Part shown: in pieces, positions 1 through 7,152 of the stretch
Layout of the letters: each line of letters begins with the position of its first letter
Numbering within the stretch: the stretch's first letter is position 1
Virus record (IMG/VR): IMGVR_UViG_3300009163_002667
Coordinates: 1 to 33,937 of that record
Reading direction: 5' to 3' (one strand)
DNA length: 33,937 nt
From: a virus
Notes under the pieces: generated by a model
Database searches by the model: none
What the model saw: only the letters and a program-made list of their open reading frames with translations
Told to the model about the DNA's origin: nothing
Made by a program: the position numbers and the translations under genes

Positions 1-255
1 GGCGCGTGGGACTGCGGCATTGACCCGACCGGAGAAGCGAGCGAGAACGGCGCGATTCAGGCCCGGCAGTGGGTCGAGCTGCGCCGCGTGGAACTCTGCG
101 GCGGCATCGCGTTCGTCTTGCTGCGCGCGTGGGGCCGGGAGTGGGCAATCCCGCCCGGCCGACTGGCAGAGCATGTTCTCAAGGTTGGCCGGCGCACGGT
201 GCGGCCGGACGAGATTGACGCAATCGGGATTCGCGGATTGGAGTGGATGCGATGA
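1..255 (+). CDS. RecU-like Holliday junction resolvase, C-terminal part (partial)
   Basis: The reading frame is open from base 1 and ends in TGA at 253-255, giving the last 84 residues of a protein whose start lies outside the window. The visible part has an alpha-helical QARQWVELRRVE segment followed by GGIAFVLLRAW and EWAIPPGRL. This arrangement resembles the C-terminal half of RecU-type resolvases, where a helix precedes a GGIAF-type strand and a hydrophobic 'LLPF'-like strand. RecU proteins are PD-(D/E)XK nucleases that cut four-way junctions during recombination and before packaging. The catalytic residues would be upstream and cannot be checked. It joins the next gene through an ATGA overlap. 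Another PD-(D/E)XK nuclease is possible. Confidence 0.55.
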   Translation, partial: GAWDCGIDPTGEASENGAIQARQWVELRRVELCGGIAFVLLRAWGREWAIPPGRLAEHVLKVGRRTVRPDEIDAIGIRGLEWMR

Positions 256-455
256 AGGCGAAGTGCATGAAGTTCATCGACGTCGGCGATGGCGTGTCTT
301 TCGTCTGCGCGCTCGACTTCGGGCACTACTTGAAGTGTGCGCCGCGCGTCGAAGGTCGTGGCGCGTGCGACGAGCGCGACGGGCACGGGTGGCAGTGCCT
401 GCGCCTGCCGCTGCACCCGGGGCCGCACAAGTTCGGGTCGGAGGTGACGCCGTGA
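252..455 (+). CDS. small Cys/His-containing protein, unknown function
   Basis: A 67-residue protein. I chose the ATG at 252 because it forms an ATGA overlap with the upstream stop; a GTG at 243 in the same frame is the alternative. It contains four cysteines and a C-terminal stretch GWQCLRLPLHPGPHKF. This Cys followed by HxGxH pattern is seen in many small phage proteins of unknown function and could bind a metal ion. Its stop overlaps the next GTG start as GTGA, so it lies in a translationally coupled string. No enzymatic family is recognised. Confidence 0.65.
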   Translation: MKAKCMKFIDVGDGVSFVCALDFGHYLKCAPRVEGRGACDERDGHGWQCLRLPLHPGPHKFGSEVTP

Positions 456-670
456 ACGCGACCGTCGCTCACCATGCAACCGGCGTGGACCTGACCTTGC
501 GCATCCCCGGCCTGCACCCGGTCACGGTTCGCGCTCCGACGTTGGCCGACGCCGTGGCGTGCGTCCGGTCTATCTTGGCCGACGAGCGATGGAAGATGCT
601 GGCCATGTTCGACGGCATCAACGCGGAACTGGACGACCTGAACGCCAGCGCAGTAGCCGCCGCCGATTGA
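452..670 (+). CDS. hypothetical protein, 72 residues
   Basis: The GTG start at 452 overlaps the previous stop (GTGA). The protein is small and acidic, with a beta-rich first half (GVDLTLRIPGLHPVTVRAP) and a helical, acidic second half (MFDGINAELDDLNAS). There are no membrane segments and no recognised motif. A much longer open frame runs through it from base 20, but its first 430 bases encode an Arg/Ser/Ala-rich shadow of the two genes upstream, so only this part is accepted. Its stop codon lies inside the -35 element of the promoter for the ParB-like gene. Confidence 0.6.
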   Translation: MNATVAHHATGVDLTLRIPGLHPVTVRAPTLADAVACVRSILADERWKMLAMFDGINAELDDLNASAVAAAD

Positions 671-695
671 CGCCACGTTAGCATCGCGGTAGCGT
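667..695 (+). promoter_or_regulatory. predicted leaderless promoter of the ParB/Mom/terminase operon
   Basis: TTGACG at 667-672 and TAGCGT at 690-695 are separated by exactly 17 bases. Six bases (696-701) then separate the -10 from the ATG at 702. With the usual spacing, transcription would start at or next to the A of the ATG, giving an mRNA with no leader. No Shine-Dalgarno sequence precedes this ATG. The same arrangement occurs before the portal and the Cro/CI-like genes. Confidence 0.6.
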
Positions 696-701
696 GGACA
701 A

Positions 702-1199
702 ATGGCCAGACCTAAGAATTTCCCAACTGTCGAAACCGTGCGAATGCCGCTCGCGATGCTCCTGCCGGCGGACTACAACCCGCGGCGCATCAGTGACCGG
801 GCCATGAAGGGCCTGCGCGCATCTCTGGAGCGGTTCGGCGAGTTGGGCGGCATCGTCTACAACAAGCGCACCGGGCGCCTCGTAGGCGGTCACCAGCGCG
901 TCAAGGCGCTTGCTGCAATGGGTGCCGAGGATGCGGAGGTGCGCGTCGTCGACCTGCCCGTTGCCGAAGAAAAGGCGGCCAACCTCGCGCTCAATCACCC
1001 CGGCATCGGCGGCGAGTGGGACGACGCGCTGCTTGCTGTCGTGCTCGAGGAAATCAAGCGCGACCTGCCGACCGCGTTTGAAGAGTTGCAGCTTGACGGG
1101 CTCTTCGTCCTCGACATCATCCCGAATGAACTCAACGATGGGACTGACCTGAGCCCACCAGAGCCCAAAAGGTGCCCGCACTGTGGCGAAGAAATCTGA
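702..1199 (+). CDS. ParB/Srx-fold N-terminal domain protein
   Basis: A 165-residue protein with a ParB-type nucleotide-binding domain. The conserved features are LLPADYNPRR near residues 20-29 and the GGHQRV signature at 62-67. In ParB relatives the GxxRxxA region binds CTP or acts in nuclease chemistry; here the form is GGHQR. The C-terminus ends in CPHCGEEI, half of a zinc ribbon. There is no C-terminal HTH of chromosomal ParB and no parA neighbour, so a plasmid-partition role is unlikely. Proteins of this kind often lie beside DNA-modification and terminase genes in phages. Its last 17 bases overlap the Mom-like gene, which suggests they act together. It has its own predicted leaderless promoter. 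Confidence 0.82.
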   Translation: MARPKNFPTVETVRMPLAMLLPADYNPRRISDRAMKGLRASLERFGELGGIVYNKRTGRLVGGHQRVKALAAMGAEDAEVRVVDLPVAEEKAANLALNHPGIGGEWDDALLAVVLEEIKRDLPTAFEELQLDGLFVLDIIPNELNDGTDLSPPEPKRCPHCGEEI

Positions 1200-1887
1200 A
1201 CTTCGGCTTGCATGGGTGGACGCTGCGACTGCGCGCAAGGCTATTGAGGCATGGCACTATTCAAAAGCATATGTCGCATCGAAGACGACGAACATCGGAA
1301 TATGGGAAGGTGCTGCCTTTGTCGGGGTCATCGTCTTTGCCCATGGCGGAAACTATCAGGCAGGGTCGCCGTACAGTATGCGAATCGATGAGGTGGTCGA
1401 ACTCGTCAGAGTCGCGATGAAGCCTCATTCATGCCAGGTCAGCAGGTGCATAAGGATTGCCCTACTGATGCTCAAGAAGTCGTCACCAGGGGTGCGGCTG
1501 GTCGTGAGCTATGCAGACCCGGTGCAAGGCCATGGCGGCGGCATTTACAAGGCTGGCGGTTGGGTATTCACAGGACAGACGAGCCCGTCCTTTGAGTATC
1601 GCGCAGGCGGGAAGCGGCTACAGAAGCGGGCATTCACGGGTGCAAACTTCGGCAATGGCAAGATGGAACTGCCCCCTGGCGCAGTAAAGGTGCAGGTCCC
1701 AGGCAAGTTGAAATTCCTGATGCCAATGGACGATGAAGCAAGGTCCTTGATTTCTCAACTCGCGAGGCCATACTTGCAGGGCCCGTCAAGCATTGCAGAT
1801 GCGCCACCTGACCAAGGTGGAGATGGCAGTTCCGGTCCGACCGGCGGGCTCCAAACTTCGGATGGCGGCCATGGCGCGACCGAGTAG
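1183..1887 (+). CDS. Mom-like DNA modification protein
   Basis: A 234-residue protein from a GTG start that overlaps the ParB-like gene by 17 bases. It looks like the Mom family of phage Mu, GNAT-fold enzymes that change adenine to a carbamoylmethyl-type adenine and so protect phage DNA from restriction. Visible family-like features are WHYSK at 24-28, an internal VELVRVAMK helix near 73-80, and SYADPVQGHGGGIYKAGGW at 109-127, which matches the conserved SYAD...GH..xIY.A..W core. The last 40 or so residues are Gly/Pro/Ser-rich and may be a linker. The DNA is less GC-rich than its neighbours: blocks 1201-1260, 1261-1320 and 1381-1440 are 60, 47 and 55 percent GC by my count, against 68 percent for 3061-3120 in terL. 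That fits recent acquisition. Confidence 0.78.
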   Translation: MAKKSELRLAWVDAATARKAIEAWHYSKAYVASKTTNIGIWEGAAFVGVIVFAHGGNYQAGSPYSMRIDEVVELVRVAMKPHSCQVSRCIRIALLMLKKSSPGVRLVVSYADPVQGHGGGIYKAGGWVFTGQTSPSFEYRAGGKRLQKRAFTGANFGNGKMELPPGAVKVQVPGKLKFLMPMDDEARSLISQLARPYLQGPSSIADAPPDQGGDGSSGPTGGLQTSDGGHGATE

Positions 1888-2269
1888 CCTGACCCCTGCC
1901 ATCACGGAGAAGGTCTGCGAGGCGCTCAAGCTCGGCGTCTCGTGGGATGCTGCCGCCGCGCATGCTGGCATTGGGGCCACGACCATTCACAGGTGGCTCG
2001 CGCAGGCCGCGGAGGATGAAGAGGGCGGGCTGTTCTGGGAGTTTCGGGAGCAGGCGACGCGTGCGCGCAACTCTGCCGAAACGCGGATGGCCGCCATCGT
2101 GATGAAGGCCGCCCAGGAGGGCAGTGCGAGTGCTGCGCAGTGGTGGCTTGAGCGTCGCAGGCCTGAAACGTGGTCGAGCAAGCAGACGGTCACGGTCGAC
2201 GCCCCTGACCCGTCTCGCGGCATCGCGGCCCTTCTGGGCAAGCTCGCGGAGCCCGGCGAGGGCGGCTGA
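1871..2269 (+). CDS. terminase small subunit
   Basis: A 132-residue protein. The frame is open further upstream, but ATG 1871 gives the typical start MARPSSLT and overlaps the Mom-like gene by only 17 bases; ATG 1862 is possible. Residues about 6-35 form a helix-turn-helix (ITEKVCEALKLGVSWDAAAAHAGI followed by TTIHRWL), the DNA-recognition domain of small terminases. A helical, charged middle with the AAQWWLERRRPETWSSK segment follows, a common signature in this family. Small terminases bind the packaging site and regulate the large subunit. It is joined to terL by TGATG. Confidence 0.85.
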   Translation: MARPSSLTPAITEKVCEALKLGVSWDAAAAHAGIGATTIHRWLAQAAEDEEGGLFWEFREQATRARNSAETRMAAIVMKAAQEGSASAAQWWLERRRPETWSSKQTVTVDAPDPSRGIAALLGKLAEPGEGG

Positions 2270-3720
2270 TGGCCGGGCTCCGGCTCGAAACGTTCAACCC
2301 GCTTCCGTGGCAGGCGCAGGCCCTCCGCGAGATACTGCGGCCGGGGTCGGTCGGTTGCGCGTGGGCCGGGGGAAAAGGTTCGGGCAAGAGTGCCCTCGTG
2401 TCGGTCGCCGCGTGCATGATTGCGGCAACACGGCCAGGCTGCGAGGTCGCGCTCGTGATGGACTCTTACAAGTCCCTGCGAGACATTCACCTCCCGCTCA
2501 TGTCGTCCATCGCGGCGAGCTGCGGGGGCGAGTGGCGCGCGACCGATACCGAGTTCCGATGGTCGTCCGGCTCGGTCGTCCGCCTGCGCCACCTCGACAT
2601 GAGCGGTGACCCGCGCATCGGCGGCAGCCCGATTGAGGGCATGAACCTGCACGCGCTGATTGCCGACGAGTGCCAGCAGATTGACGGGCGCTACTACACG
2701 GTTTGGCAAGAACGGACGCGCGTGACTGCCGTTGACCTCGCCGGGCAGCAATGCGCGCCCGTGGTGGTGGCGTCAGGGCTCCCCGTGTCGACGTGGTGGT
2801 GCGTGGACACCCTGCGTCACGGTGGCCACGTGTGGCGCCCGCAGACGCGCGACAACACGTACAATGACCCGGGCTATGAGGCCCGCGTGCGCGCGACCAT
2901 GACCGAGCGGCAGGCGCGCGCCATGCTCGACGGCGAGGAATGGTCGCCGGAAGGGCAGATTGTCGAGGAGTACGTCGCGCGTCTCGAGCCCGACGGCGTG
3001 CTCACGGACTGGACGCCGACCGACCGGAGCAAGACGCGCTTCGTGCTCTCCATGGACCTCGGCGGCAACAACCCGCACGCCATCCTCGCGGCCGAAGATG
3101 CCGAACAGGGACGATGGGTCGTCCTGCGCGAATGGTTCCACGTCGGCCCTCCCGTCAAGGCCGGGACGGGAATCACCCTCGGCGCCTTCTGCCGGCGCAT
3201 TTCGGCCGATTGCGTGCCCCGTCGCATGTGGGGCGGGGTGAATGACTCGCGTTTCCCGCTCGACGAGGTGATTGCAGACCCGTCCGGCGCTGCGACATCT
3301 GCGCAGACGGGGCACAGTGACCTCGACCTGATAGCGAGCGCGCCGCCCGATGGCCTCGGATTGCGCCCGCACGTCGAGACGATTCCTGAGCGTCGGTCGG
3401 TAGTGGGCTCGCTTAATCGGATGCGGCTCGCCATCGAGCGGCGCCGGCTCATGTTCTCGCGCGCCATGGTCGAAGCGCCCGGCGGCGAGTACCCCGCGCG
3501 CACGCTGCACGGGTCGCTCCTGGGCTACTCATGGGACCTGCGCGGACGCGACGAGCCGATGAAAGACGGCATCCACGACCATGCCGTTGACGCGCTTCGG
3601 TATCTCGCGAGGCGCGTGCTTTGGCATCTCTTCGACTCGCCGGGCATCGTGACCACGCCGCAGCATGGGCAGCCCCGCAAGCTCCCTGCGGCCCTCGCGG
3701 CGTCGAAGGGTGGACGATAG
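2269..3720 (+). CDS. terL: terminase large subunit
   Basis: A 483-residue packaging motor and nuclease. The ATPase domain has an adenine-contact segment (LPWQAQALREIL, 12-23), Walker A GGKGSGKS at 34-41 and Walker B LIADE ending at D133-E134. The C-terminal RNase H-like nuclease begins with SMDLGGNNPHA, with the first acidic metal ligand at D263, and ends with HDHAVDALRYL, which supplies the last acidic residues. An intermediate acid is likely in VIADPSG. Both active sites look intact and the length is normal. The gene starts within the stop of the small subunit (TGATG). It pumps DNA into the prohead through the portal and cuts the concatemer. Confidence 0.95.
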   Translation: MAGLRLETFNPLPWQAQALREILRPGSVGCAWAGGKGSGKSALVSVAACMIAATRPGCEVALVMDSYKSLRDIHLPLMSSIAASCGGEWRATDTEFRWSSGSVVRLRHLDMSGDPRIGGSPIEGMNLHALIADECQQIDGRYYTVWQERTRVTAVDLAGQQCAPVVVASGLPVSTWWCVDTLRHGGHVWRPQTRDNTYNDPGYEARVRATMTERQARAMLDGEEWSPEGQIVEEYVARLEPDGVLTDWTPTDRSKTRFVLSMDLGGNNPHAILAAEDAEQGRWVVLREWFHVGPPVKAGTGITLGAFCRRISADCVPRRMWGGVNDSRFPLDEVIADPSGAATSAQTGHSDLDLIASAPPDGLGLRPHVETIPERRSVVGSLNRMRLAIERRRLMFSRAMVEAPGGEYPARTLHGSLLGYSWDLRGRDEPMKDGIHDHAVDALRYLARRVLWHLFDSPGIVTTPQHGQPRKLPAALAASKGGR

Positions 3721-3752
3721 GCCACGGCTATCACGCGCCCTCGCGCTGATAG

Positions 3753-3781
3753 TTGAAAGTTATCATAGCGCAGTGTAGCGT
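3753..3781 (+). promoter_or_regulatory. predicted leaderless promoter of the portal/head operon
   Basis: TTGAAA at 3753-3758, a 17-base spacer, and TAGCGT at 3776-3781 lie in the 68-base gap after terL. Seven bases (3782-3788) then separate the -10 from the ATG at 3789, so transcription would begin within about one base of the start codon. The -10 hexamer is identical to the one before the ParB-like gene. Confidence 0.6.
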
Positions 3782-3788
3782 GGCGGGC

Positions 3789-5141
3789 ATGTTCGGCATC
3801 GTCGACAAGCTGCGGGCGTTGGTCATGCGCGACGACTCGCGACGAGTCGAAGCGCCCATTGGCCGCATCGGTGGACCGACGACGACGAACGGCGCGGCCT
3901 ACGAGCCCGCACGCCGGTATCAGGCCCACCCCGACCGCGTCCTCGCCATGCGGTCGGCGCTCGTCTGCCCGCCCGTCTACGTGGCACTGGGCATGTGGCG
4001 CGACTTGATGCGCGTGCCAACGCCGCGAATCGAGCCGGGCAAGGTCGAGGGCGCCGAGCCAACGCCGAGCGCGATGGCCTACGCCGAGCACGTCAAAGCC
4101 TGCCTCGGCATTGGCGCTGCGAGCCTGACCGGCGTGCGGTGGTCGTCTCTGTGGGGCGAGCTGCTGGGCTCCGTTGAGTACGGCTTTGGCGTGTGGGAGA
4201 CCATCGCAGAGGAACACGGCGGCGAGTGGTACACCGTTCTCAAGTACCGCGACCCCGCGTCAATCGCGTGGTGGCTGATGGGCGAGGATGAAGAGCTTGC
4301 CGGGTGTGTTCAGCAGCCGTTGTCCGGTTACGGGCGCGGTGTCGAGATTCCAGCGTCGCAACTGTTCCGCCTGACGTGGCGGCCCGTCTCGCGCTCCGAC
4401 TTCAGCGGCATCGGCATCCTTCGCCCGGCCGCGACCCTCGCCGTTGACCATGCCGCAGCCGCGCAGCTTCGAATCGTGGGCGTCCAGCGGTTCGCCGTCG
4501 GCACCCCGGTTGCGAAGGTGGACGCCGACACGGCCGCGCGCCTCGGCCCGCAGGCTGTGAAAGACGCCGACGACATCGCGACGATGCTCTCGGACTACGC
4601 GTCGAGTGACCGCGCATACCTCGTCCCGCCGCCCGGGTGGGACGTGAGCATCTTCGGCGCCGACTACGACGTTTCGCGCATCAATGCCGTGCTCGCCGAC
4701 ATCTCGCGCTCGATTTACGAGCTCGTGGCGATGCAATGGATGTTGCTCGGCTCCGGCGAGGGCGGCGGCTCATACTCGCTCGGCGAGACGCAGGTTGCAG
4801 CGTCGCGGCAGAGCGCACAGGCGGTGTGCGACTGGCTCGGCGAGGAGGTCAACGCCGGCCTCATCCCGCGCATCTGCAAGTGGCGGTTCGGCGAGGTCGA
4901 CGCGGCGGACCTGCCGCGGCTGCACTTCGACGGGCTCGCCAGCGAAGCCTTCGTCACGCACCTCAGCAGCCTCGCCGCGCTGAATGCGGCCGGCATCCTC
5001 CAAATCGGCCCCGCGTCGCGCGCCAGGGTGCACGCCGCGCTCGAGTTGGCCCCGCCGGAAGAGAAGCGGTCGGTGGGCCTCGGCCTGCGCCCGCAGACCC
5101 CTGCGGCGCCCGCCATGCCCACCCCGGGCGGGGGCGCGTGA
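3789..5141 (+). CDS. portal protein, DUF935/Mu gp29-like
   Basis: A 450-residue portal, the dodecameric ring through which DNA enters and leaves the capsid. The open frame extends to a TTG at 3753, but that codon is the predicted -35 element, so I take ATG 3789 (MFGIVDKLRALVM). The match to the gp29/DUF935 type rests on overall order: an N-terminal region with RYQAHPDRVLAMR, a central WGELLGSVEYGFGVWE, WWLMGEDEELAG, the WRPVSRSDFSGIGILRPA segment and a long helix with GSYSLGETQVAASRQ. The C-terminus is Pro/Gly-rich. It follows terL and precedes the protease, the normal head-gene order. Confidence 0.85.
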   Translation: MFGIVDKLRALVMRDDSRRVEAPIGRIGGPTTTNGAAYEPARRYQAHPDRVLAMRSALVCPPVYVALGMWRDLMRVPTPRIEPGKVEGAEPTPSAMAYAEHVKACLGIGAASLTGVRWSSLWGELLGSVEYGFGVWETIAEEHGGEWYTVLKYRDPASIAWWLMGEDEELAGCVQQPLSGYGRGVEIPASQLFRLTWRPVSRSDFSGIGILRPAATLAVDHAAAAQLRIVGVQRFAVGTPVAKVDADTAARLGPQAVKDADDIATMLSDYASSDRAYLVPPPGWDVSIFGADYDVSRINAVLADISRSIYELVAMQWMLLGSGEGGGSYSLGETQVAASRQSAQAVCDWLGEEVNAGLIPRICKWRFGEVDAADLPRLHFDGLASEAFVTHLSSLAALNAAGILQIGPASRARVHAALELAPPEEKRSVGLGLRPQTPAAPAMPTPGGGA

Positions 5142-6754
5142 TGCCGATTCGTCGCACGCCTACCGCTGCCGTCTCTGCCGCCGCTCGTCGCGGTGTCGCT
5201 CTCTACGAGGACGGCAAGGGCGGCCAGGGCTTGAAGCCTGAGACGATTCGCCGGGCTCGTTCCATCGCGGCCGGCGAGGTGCAGAGCATCGAATGGCTCA
5301 CGGTCGAGGCCCCGGCATGGTTCGCGCGCCACGACAAGACCCGCCCCGAGGGCGACTCGGCCGATTCCCCATGGCTTACCGCGTGGCTTCTGTGGGGCGG
5401 CAATCCCGGCCGTGCGTGGGCAGACCGCGAGAAAGCCCAGCGCGCGACGCTGGAAGAGAAGGGCGAAACGCTCATGGCGATGACCATTCCGACGGACGAC
5501 GGGCAGAGCCTCGGCGACTTCATGGAGGAACTGCGCGACGCGGTGACCATGCGCTTGCGAGGGGTCGCCCCAATGGGCTCGGAGCCCTGGATTCGTATTG
5601 AGGACGACGGCCTGACCGGCGATTCGGTCATCGGCGAGGTCTGCGGCACGGGCGATGATGCCTACTACCGGATGAACTATAGCCGCGGCGAGGACGGGCG
5701 CCTCGTCCTGTCTGAGCCGGTGCGCGTCGAGGAAGTCAAGACCTACGTTGACGCCCCCGGTCCGCTGCCTCTCTCGGCCGTGCTCTGCGAAATGGCCCCG
5801 GTGCACGCCCCGGCCGCTGAGGGCTTGGTGCGCGGCAAGGTCGCACAGCTCATGCGCGTCGGCCCGCTTCACGACGCATACACCGGCGCGCACTTGCTCG
5901 ACGTGACGGACGAGCTTCTCGCGTCCATCGTCACCGCGGCGGGCGCCGGGTTCTCCATCCCCATCGACTACGCCCACGCCCTCTATGGCGCGCAGGCGGG
6001 CGGCACCGACGCCGCGGCCGTGCCTCTCTACGGCCGTGTGACGGCTCTGGAGCACCGCCCCGGCGATGGCCTCTACGGCGTCCCCGAGTACACCGCGGCC
6101 GGCGCTGCGATGCTCGGCGCGAACCCGGGGCTTCTCTTCTTCTCGCCCACGCTCGTCGGCACCATGCACGACCCGGCGACGGGCAAGCCGCTCGGGCGCG
6201 GGCTGCACAGCGTCAGCCTCACCCCGACGCCGCGACAGAACAACATCGACTCACTGGCCCTCGCACGGGCCGCAGCCGGGGCCGAGAGCCCCAAAGGAGG
6301 CCCCATGGGGTCCAATCAGGGGGCCGGCACCAACGCGCCGGCCGACGTGGTGACGCTCTCGCGCACCGAGCATGACGCGCTCATGCTCGCCCGCACCGAG
6401 CGCGACACCTACAAGGCCGAGGCGGACGCCGCCAAGGCCGACGTCGTGGCGCTCGCGCAGCGTCTCGACGCGGTGGAGAAGGCTCGACACGCCGAGGCCG
6501 TGACCGCCGAGGTCAAGAGCTACGAGGCCAAGGGTCACATCGTGCCCGACGCGCTGAAGGCTGACGTGCTCTCCATGAGCGCCGACGTCCGCGCCCGCGT
6601 TCTCGGCTCGACCGAGAAGCGCGCGGTGGTGGCGCTCGGCCACGGGCAGACGGCCGAGGCGGTCAGTCCTGACGAACTCGACAACCGCATCATCACCCTC
6701 GCCCGAACCAAGGGCATCAGCCTCGCCGACGCGGCGAAGGAGGTGGCCGCGTGA
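5141..6754 (+). CDS. head maturation protease fused to scaffold, Mu gpI-like
   Basis: A 537-residue protein starting at ATG 5141 (TGATG junction with the portal). Three parts are visible. Residues about 10-96 hold a small domain ending SPWLTAWLLWGGNPGRAW, a module found at the ends of several phage head proteins. Residues about 205-385 resemble the Mu gpI protease, with FSIPIDYAHAL at 271-281 (probable catalytic His 279) and LLFFSPTLVG at 331-340 (Ser 335 candidate). From about residue 390 to the end is a charged coiled coil, the scaffold. The protease cleaves scaffold and capsid proteins during prohead maturation. The scaffold is probably also made alone from an internal start at 6305. The N-terminal fusion is unusual for a Mu-type protease. 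Confidence 0.82.
   Translation: MPIRRTPTAAVSAAARRGVALYEDGKGGQGLKPETIRRARSIAAGEVQSIEWLTVEAPAWFARHDKTRPEGDSADSPWLTAWLLWGGNPGRAWADREKAQRATLEEKGETLMAMTIPTDDGQSLGDFMEELRDAVTMRLRGVAPMGSEPWIRIEDDGLTGDSVIGEVCGTGDDAYYRMNYSRGEDGRLVLSEPVRVEEVKTYVDAPGPLPLSAVLCEMAPVHAPAAEGLVRGKVAQLMRVGPLHDAYTGAHLLDVTDELLASIVTAAGAGFSIPIDYAHALYGAQAGGTDAAAVPLYGRVTALEHRPGDGLYGVPEYTAAGAAMLGANPGLLFFSPTLVGTMHDPATGKPLGRGLHSVSLTPTPRQNNIDSLALARAAAGAESPKGGPMGSNQGAGTNAPADVVTLSRTEHDALMLARTERDTYKAEADAAKADVVALAQRLDAVEKARHAEAVTAEVKSYEAKGHIVPDALKADVLSMSADVRARVLGSTEKRAVVALGHGQTAEAVSPDELDNRIITLARTKGISLADAAKEVAA
6293..6300 (+). promoter_or_regulatory. internal ribosome binding site for separate scaffold protein
   Basis: AAAGGAGG lies inside the protease frame, four bases before an in-frame ATG at 6305. 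It is one of the strongest Shine-Dalgarno sequences in the window, equal to those before the decoration and capsid genes, and it has no role in translating the full-length protein. Confidence 0.75.
6305..6754 (+). CDS. scaffold protein from internal in-frame start
   Basis: A predicted 149-residue protein that shares its frame and stop with the protease gene. It begins MGSNQGAG, has a flexible Gly/Ala/Asn-rich N-terminus, then a long charged coiled coil (roughly LSRTEHDALMLARTERDTYK onward) and a helical C-terminus with SPDELDNRIITLARTKG. The nested protease/scaffold plan is well known from Mu (I and Z) and lambda (C and Nu3). Its job would be to direct capsid protein into proheads before being degraded. 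The strong internal ribosome site supports separate translation in excess of the protease. Confidence 0.72.
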   Translation: MGSNQGAGTNAPADVVTLSRTEHDALMLARTERDTYKAEADAAKADVVALAQRLDAVEKARHAEAVTAEVKSYEAKGHIVPDALKADVLSMSADVRARVLGSTEKRAVVALGHGQTAEAVSPDELDNRIITLARTKGISLADAAKEVAA

Positions 6755-7140
6755 AAAGCAACTACGTTCACATGTACATCGCCAAGACGGGCATCGACCT
6801 GTCCGCCAAGGCCGGGTACATCGTCAAGTCGGACAGCGGCGTCAACCTCGCCGCCGACCCGCTCATCAGCGGTTCCGAGAAGCACCTCGGCGTCATCGCC
6901 CAGGGTGGCGGCAACACGGCCGGGTTGCCTGTGTCCGTGGTCAAGCATGGCGTGACGCTCGTCATGGCCGGCGAAGCCATTGCGGTCGGCGACAAGTTCA
7001 GCCCCACCGCGGCGGGCAAGGCGCAGGTTGCCGCCGCGGGTGAGTTCATCCAGGGCGAAGCGTTGGAGGCGGCTTCCGGCGATGGCAAGCTGTTTCTCGC
7101 GTTCGTTCACCCGGCCATTCCCTACACCCTGAACACCTAA
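6751..7140 (+). CDS. capsid decoration protein, DUF2190-like
   Basis: A 129-residue beta-rich protein with GTG start, a GTGA overlap with the protease and an AAGGAGG ribosome site at 6737-6743. The repeated pattern of short strands (AGYIVKSDSGVNLA, HLGVIAQGG, VTLVMAGEAIAVGDKF, GEFIQGEALEAASGDGKLFLAFV) is typical of small cementing proteins encoded just before the major capsid gene. Such proteins sit on the mature shell and stiffen it. The first residues, before DLSAKAGYIV, are less conserved in this type of protein. Assignment to DUF2190 is from pattern and position only. Confidence 0.72.
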   Translation: MKSNYVHMYIAKTGIDLSAKAGYIVKSDSGVNLAADPLISGSEKHLGVIAQGGGNTAGLPVSVVKHGVTLVMAGEAIAVGDKFSPTAAGKAQVAAAGEFIQGEALEAASGDGKLFLAFVHPAIPYTLNT

Positions 7141-7152
7141 GGAGGCCGGACC

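Noticed and set aside
20-451. Open frame from 20 leading into the 72-residue gene
   Set aside because: This part is an Arg/Ser/Ala-rich shadow overlapping two better-supported genes; only the segment from GTG 452 is kept.
3753-3788. TTG at 3753 or GTG at 3780 as the portal start
   Set aside because: The TTG is the first codon-like triplet of the predicted -35 element, and the GTG at 3780 overlaps the -10; neither has a ribosome site. ATG 3789 is preferred.
4715-6208. A 497-residue open frame on the minus strand opposite the portal and protease
   Set aside because: Composition is Arg/His/Gly-rich, there is no ribosome site, and both strands' real genes are well supported by motifs and couplings. 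It is a high-GC antisense shadow.
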